Shown: piece after piece, positions 58,886 through 64,000 of the stretch
How the letters are laid out: the number at the start of each line of letters is the position of its first letter
Position numbering within the stretch: position 1 is the first letter of the stretch
Origin: Trichaptum fuscoviolaceum
Lineage: Eukaryota > Basidiomycota > Agaricomycetes > Hymenochaetales > Trichaptaceae
Length of the DNA: 64,000 bases
Reading direction: 5' to 3'
NCBI GenBank assembly: GCA_910574455.1
Contig: CAJSYZ010000002.1
Location: 335,671-399,670 of the forward strand
Translations under genes and position numbers: made by a program
Notes under the pieces: model-generated
Databases searched by the model: none
The model's input: only the letters and a program-made list of their open reading frames with translations
What the model was told of the DNA's origin: nothing

Positions 58886-61800
58886 TTACCCCCCTCCAAA
58901 GGCGCAACTCCGGGGCGCCAAGCTTGAATCTTGCTCAGGTCACAGAGCTCGATAGCGTTGACTTCTCGAGGGGCGTCCGGGTGTTTTCGATAGAAACTGC
59001 GAATTTTAGCCTTTGCATTACCCATATCCTTTGCGGGAATCCATGTATCTTCCGCGCTCGAATATCCCTTCCATCGTACCAAATATTCAAATCTCCGTCT
59101 AAACCGTCTAGCATCCAGAACCTCTTCCACCTCGTACTCCAGATCTCCTTCTACTTCGACTGGGGGCGGCGGGGGTTGCGTTCGACCGGGAATGTCGTCT
59201 TCGTGGTATGGCGAGAGCAGCGATACGTGAAATACGGGATGAATCTTCAGCGACGCGGGGAGTTCGAGTTCGTAGGTGAGGTCACTTAGCTTTGCCTTCA
59301 CTTTATACGGCCCTAGTCGTTTCGGTAATAATTTGCGCGCTCCTGGTCGCCGAACGTTCGTCGCCTCAAGCCATACTTTATCCCCGACTGCGTACTGCGG
59401 GGCCTCGTTCCTGGCCTGATCGTAGTGCTGCTTCATGCGCTCTGCCGCAACCTCCAAAGCCGCTCTTGCCTCTTCCTGTGCCTGCTGAAGCTCCTGTAGT
59501 CGTGCGTCCGCGGCGGGGGACCGTGGACAGGCCGTCGCTCGGGGCAATCGTGAATTCGGGATTGTAGCCGTAGACAAGCGCGAACGGGGATTGTCGTGTT
59601 GCCGCGTGCGCTTTCGTGTTGTGCGCGAATTCTGCCATTGGGAGTAATCCGGCCCAGTTTTCTTGTCGTGTATCTATGAAAGCCCGTAAATATTGTTCCA
59701 GCTCTTGGTTTACCCTTTCGGTTTGCCCATCCGTCTGCGGGTGATACGCAGTCGACGTGGTACCCTTGATACCGAGTCGGGAAAAAAGGGCTTTCATGAA
59801 CTGCGCGACAAACTGTGGTCCTCGGTCGGATATGATCTGGCGGGGGGTTCCGTGCAGCTTCCAGACGTGCTGCAGGAATAGTTCCGCAGTTTCCGGTGCA
59901 TCAATGTCAGACGTGGTCGGGATAAAATGCGCTTGCTTGGTGAGACGGTCGACCACCACGAAAATTGCGTCGTAATCCTCAGATCGGGGGAGCTGGGTGA
60001 TGAAATCGCACGAAATCGCCTGCCAGGGGCCCTGCGGGATTTCGTTCGGTTGCAGGAGTCCTACCGGGCGTTGGGATCGGTTCTTCGTGCGTGCGCAGGT
60101 ATCGCATCCCGAAACGTATTGTTCTACGAAGTTAGACATCCCGGGCCACCAGTAGTTGCGGCTTACCATCTCAAACGTTTTCCAACGTCCAGGATGTCCG
60201 GCAGGGAGACTGTCGTGGTAAGTCTTCACCACATCCCGGCGAATGGTCTCGTCTTTCGGGACGTAAACCTTACCCTGGTACAGGATGAGGCCTTCCTCGG
60301 TGCTCCAGTCCTCAAGTTCCTTGGTCAGGACTCGAGGCGCCTTGGACTTGACCAGCTCTGCGTCCACCAGTTCGTCTTCATACTGATCTGACTTACGAAT
60401 GCGTCGTAGGAGGGCCTGATCCCCGTGTACCTGTGTCATTCCCCGACGAATTGCTTTTAGTCGAAACATTTCGGGGGTCAAGAGGGTCCGTCCTGTGTTG
60501 TCTTCGCCTTCGGGTTGAAGATCGACGCGTCGTGACATGGCGTCGGGTTTGCCCCCGAGTCGCCCTGGGCGATGGCGAATCGTAAAGTCGAAGCGAGTGA
60601 GGAACAGACTCCACCGGGCTTGGCGTCGCGTCAGCGTTCGGGATTCAGAGAAATATAGCAGATTCTTGTGGTCAGACACGATATCGAGTTTATGACTCGC
60701 ACCTTCGAGATAATGTCGCCACTCGTCAAGAGCTCTAATAATCGCGAGTAGCTCCTTGTCATAAATCTCGTAATTGCGTTCCGCATCGTTGAGGGATTTC
60801 GAGAAAAAGGCGACCGGATGTATCAGCCCGTCGTCGCCTTCCTGGGACAAGACCGCGCCGGTCGCGAAATCAGAGGCGTCGCATTCCACGATGAATTGTC
60901 GCGACATGTCTGGCATCATCAGGACGGGGGCGGTCGTAACATGCGCTTGAGATAGTCGAAAGCGAACTGCTGGTTTTCTGTCCAGGCCCAGCGAACGTCC
61001 TTCTTCAGCAGCGTCGTGAGCGGTTTGACGATGTGCGAGAAATCCCGAATGAAGCGTCGATAGAAATTCGCGAACCCGAGGAAGGCTTGAATGTCTTTCA
61101 CCTTTTTCGGGGTAGGCCAGTCGAGGACCGCCTGTACCTTGGCGGGATCCATCGCCACCTTTCCCTGCGAAATAATCATCCCGAGATACTCGACGGAAGT
61201 CTGTTTGAATTTGCACTTTTCGGGTTTGCAGAACAAGTCGTTTTCGCGTAGCCGTTTAAGGACTTCCCGTACGTGTTCATCGTGCTGCGATTCATCTTCG
61301 GAAAAGATTAGCAAGTCGTCAAGATAGATGATCACGTATACTCCAATGAGGTCTTTGAAGATATCGTTCATCATGTGCTGGAAGGTCGCTGGGGCATTCG
61401 TGAGCCCGAATGTCATCACCGTTGGTTCGAAATGTCCTGCCTGAGTCCGAAATGCAGCCTTCCACTCGTCGCCTTGCTTCAGTCGCACATTGTGGTAGCC
61501 CCATCGTAAATCTAGAGTCGTGAAAACCTTCGCCTTTTGCAGCGCGTCTACGAGTTCCATCGTGAGGGGAAGCGGGTATCGATTCTTGACCGTGATGTCG
61601 TTCAGTCGTCGGTAATCGACTACCATGCGCAAGGTTCCATCCTTTTTCTTGATAAAGAAGACGGGAGCCGCTGCAGGGGATTTCGAAGGTCGTATGTACC
61701 CCTTGCGCAGGTTTTCGTCAACGAATTCGCGAAGGGCATCGCGTTCGGCTGGGGCCAAGGGATAGATTTTGCTGTACGGGGGAACCTTCCCGGGTTCTAA

Positions 61801-62922
61801 ATCTATGGCGTGGTCATACGGCTTGCGCAGTGGAAGCCTTTCGGATTCAACTTTCGAGAAAACGTCGGCAAACTCACGGAATTCGGGGGGAACTAGTTCT
61901 TCGAAGGTTTTCTCGCCTTCCTTCACCGCAGACTTCTCAGCGATGGCCTGGGAGTGGGTGTACGAGGCGGCAATTTTGTACGCGAAATGGTCGTCCGTCG
62001 TGACGAAGTAGGATTCGGCGTCGTGGTACTGGTCCCAATATTTTTCTGAGTACCGAAATCCCGGTGGGACAGCTTCCCATTCGGCCTGGGTCCTGTCGGG
62101 CCCCCAGGGGGTCTCGACTTCTTCTGCTATGGCGAGGCGGGGAAGCGGGACCAGGCGTTGCTGGTTGTCACACTGGGGCGGGCAGCGGTTGAGATCGACC
62201 ACATCGTTGGTCCAGTCAATGGTTGGGTTATGGTGCCGCAACCAGTCGATCCCCATGATAATATCGTCGTCGCCAATATCCGCGACGGCCATGGTCAATT
62301 GTTCTAAGTGTCCCTTCATCTCGACGTTGAGGACTACTTCCTTGGTGATGCGTCCAATCGCGTTCGGGGAATTGTCTGCGTTTCGCAAAAGTATCGGGAT
62401 TACCAAGTCCCGGGTCTGGAGTCCGTGTCGCGAAACGTAGCGGGAATTTATGAAAGTTCCCGACGCACCGCTGTCTAACATTACTGTGGCTAAGGCATCC
62501 GTCTTTCCGTCGCTAACCTGTACCGGGAACTTCAAATGTCGTCGAAGACGACGGTCTATTGTAGAGATGGTTAAATACAAGGGACCATTATTAAGAGAGT
62601 TCTTCGGCCAAAAGGGCGGTTGGGTCGTATAGGGCGCGACTGAGAAATACGACCCTACTGAAAATCCGCTGGGGGCGGGGCTTCGGGATTGTGAACGTTC
62701 TTGGCGGCGGGCGTCATGGCGGCGAATGCGTTCTGTAGCACGGACTGCTGCACATTCTGGACGTACTGTTCCGCCATACGTTTGAGCGTTTCTTCGAACG
62801 ACTGGAGCGCGGGGGGCGATGGGCTCGACGGGGACGTGGATTTCGTCGCCTTTAGGTTTCGGGATGGCGGTCGCGTTGGGCAATCGCTCACCAAATGGTC
62901 TTTCTCTCCGCAGTAGTAGCAT
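58738..62922 (-). pseudogene. Gypsy pol: protease, RT, RNase H, integrase, chromodomain, with two offsetting frame changes
   Basis: Protease is marked by VMLDSGASGTFINS. Reverse transcriptase is marked by DYRRLND and YLDDLLIFSED, RNase H by VECDASDFATGAVLSQ. Integrase has its CDTCARTK zinc Cys pair, then IISDRGPQFVAQF and YHPQTDGQTERVNQ. The chromodomain reads EYLVRWKGYSSAEDTWIP. Pol opens at 62922, overlapping gag in the -1 frame. The reading frame then changes near 60.93 kb (between RT and RNase H) and returns near 59.52 kb (after integrase), so two small indels of opposite sign interrupt an otherwise well-kept polyprotein. The chromodomain is a targeting module for silent chromatin in chromoviruses. 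The tail runs into the 3' LTR. Confidence 0.85.
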
Positions 62923-63863
62923 AGTCCCTTACTCCTGCGCTCCCGGCGCACCCTGTCAATCTCCATTGCGTTGGGATCCTTCGTCGAGCTTGCGCCCGCA
63001 GTCGGGATCGTACGCGGAGCTGAACTAGTGGTGCCGGGATTGCTTCGGGGCGTAGCCGCTGGCTTTGATACTGGTCCATAGGCGTGTGCGAGCCTTAGCT
63101 TCTCGTCCGTCTCGGAAACCCAGTTGACGTAGGCATCGAATTTCATATCCTTCGCCTCTGTGCTGGCGATGTGCTGGCGAACCTGGTCTTTGAGTCCCTT
63201 CCGGAACATGTCGAGGTAGATGACATCCGTCGTTGCGTCCTTGGGCCACCCGGTGAGGGCTTGGAGGGCACGGAATTGCGACGCAAACTCGGCGACCGTT
63301 CCTGTCTGGCGTAGGCGCATCAGCTTGTCGGCTGCGGCTTTGTCTGCATCGATTTCCCCGTAAGAGGCGCGAAGGGCGGCGAACAGGGCCTCCAGGCTGG
63401 CGGCTTCTGGCGGTGTCGGGATGTCCTGGAGTCGATCTAGAATGGGTCGTGCCCAGTCTTGCGCCGGCCCCCGCAGTAGCATCAGAGCAAATGCGACCTT
63501 GCGGGTTTCGTCTAGTCCCGGATGTTGTCCGAACAGGTAGAGCTTAATCTGGTGAATCCAGTTCTCCAGCTTGGCTCGTTCGCCTTCGAAGGTGTCGGGA
63601 AGCTTCATCTTGAGCCCGGCTCCGCCCCCAGACGGGGAGGCGGGCTGACTCGCGATTTGGGCTTCTAACGCCCGGTTGGCGTGCTTGAGCTGGGCAACTG
63701 TGTTCTGGACCTGATTGTGTTCGTTGACTAGCTTGGAGTAGCGCTTTTCGAGGGTGTCGAGGCGATCAAGGATGGGCTGGAGTTTGTCTTCCTCCATCGA
63801 GGAGCTAGGGGACGGGAAAGCGAAGGTGTCTGCGAGTCCTCCCCATTCCTGGTGGGACGACAT
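62655..63863 (-). CDS. Gypsy gag polyprotein (402 aa)
   Basis: It starts at ATG 63863, about 90 bases inside the 5' LTR boundary. A coiled-coil-like N-terminus (LDTLEKRYSKLVNEHNQVQN) precedes the capsid-type region with GERAKLENWIHQIKLYLFG and MLLRGPAQDWARP. A CCHC zinc knuckle (CYYCGEKDHLVSDC) sits near residue 310. It forms the particle that packages element RNA. It ends at 62655 and overlaps pol by 268 nt, implying -1 frameshifting or a processed fusion. Confidence 0.9.
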   Translation of the reverse strand: MSSHQEWGGLADTFAFPSPSSSMEEDKLQPILDRLDTLEKRYSKLVNEHNQVQNTVAQLKHANRALEAQIASQPASPSGGGAGLKMKLPDTFEGERAKLENWIHQIKLYLFGQHPGLDETRKVAFALMLLRGPAQDWARPILDRLQDIPTPPEAASLEALFAALRASYGEIDADKAAADKLMRLRQTGTVAEFASQFRALQALTGWPKDATTDVIYLDMFRKGLKDQVRQHIASTEAKDMKFDAYVNWVSETDEKLRLAHAYGPVSKPAATPRSNPGTTSSAPRTIPTAGASSTKDPNAMEIDRVRRERRSKGLCYYCGEKDHLVSDCPTRPPSRNLKATKSTSPSSPSPPALQSFEETLKRMAEQYVQNVQQSVLQNAFAAMTPAAKNVHNPEAPPPADFQ

Positions 63864-63952
63864 CGCGGGTCGGCGGTACGGGTGCGGGGGTAGAAGTAAA
63901 GAGCGTGAGGGTGTCGAGTCCGAGCGGCGGTGAGCCAGGACTTTTGACCTAA

Positions 63953-64000
63953 TGTTACGACCGTCGGGAATTGTAGCGGGAAACAGTTTCGGGAAACTGG
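63953..64000 (-). repeat. Start of the 5' LTR of the Gypsy element
   Basis: 48 bases identical to 58068-58115; continues beyond the window. Confidence 0.9.

Larger units (their letters stand above)
58068..64000 (-). mobile_element. Ty3/Gypsy chromodomain retrotransposon (chromovirus), cut by the window edge
   Basis: Gag and pol read on the - strand between an LTR at 58068-58885 and the start of a second LTR at 63953. The domain order is gag, protease, reverse transcriptase, RNase H, integrase, chromodomain. A polypurine tract (GGAGGGGGG on the - strand, near 58887-58895) lies next to the 3' LTR. The 48 LTR bases visible at the right edge are identical to those at 58068, pointing to a recent insertion. 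Confidence 0.9.

Overview
This window looks like a piece of an Agaricomycete (mushroom-forming basidiomycete) nuclear genome. Genes carry many short introns of about 45-60 nt with GT-AG and occasionally GC-AG ends. Families typical of that group are present: DUF6533-type seven-helix proteins, GCM-type transposases, Spt5-like KOW proteins, chromodomain Ty3/Gypsy elements and Crinkler-like (CRN) proteins. Only three genes look like ordinary housekeeping or accessory genes: an MFS transporter (35.8-37.7 kb, +), a DUF6533 membrane protein (38.6-40.4 kb, -) and an NCS1 purine/cytosine permease (44.6-46.4 kb, +). The rest is a mosaic of mobile elements and a local multigene family.

Mobile layer. 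The largest unit is a 13.44 kb DNA transposon (5781-19220) bounded by 67 bp terminal inverted repeats. It holds two divergent genes. One is a giant (at least 2,346 aa) transposase-like protein that joins a GCM zinc domain, a DDE-type core, a USP-like deubiquitinase, AT-hooks, a PHD finger and a Tudor/PWWP-like module. The other is an Spt5-like multi-KOW protein. Pieces of the same element's end recur at 2.65 kb and 56.5 kb. Two further TIR-bounded elements of about 3.7 kb (23925-27629 and 30481-34213) each carry a decayed fragment of the same AGC-type kinase gene family. MITEs of hAT-like, Harbinger-like and mariner-like type are scattered or nested, and a chromodomain Gypsy retrotransposon (58068 to beyond 64000, - strand) closes the window.

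Crinkler layer. Five loci belong to one family in which four Crinkler-N (ubiquitin-like header) units are strung in tandem, each on its own exon pair, ahead of an unusual protein kinase domain. Two copies look intact: 19631-22272 (-), 748 aa, and 50051-52642 (+), 740 aa. Three are broken: 1-2134 (-) by a hAT MITE and a stop codon, 22746-28468 (-) by a 3.7 kb insertion and loss of the kinase, and 47955-49222 (+) by stops and frameshifts. A neighbouring gene at 53155-54893 (+) shares the header/linker exon layout but has a different, possibly nuclease-like C-terminus.

Together the window records birth, disruption and remodelling of an effector-like kinase family inside a transposon-rich neighbourhood. 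Exon joins given here were worked out by eye from splice sites and paralogue phase; no searches were run.
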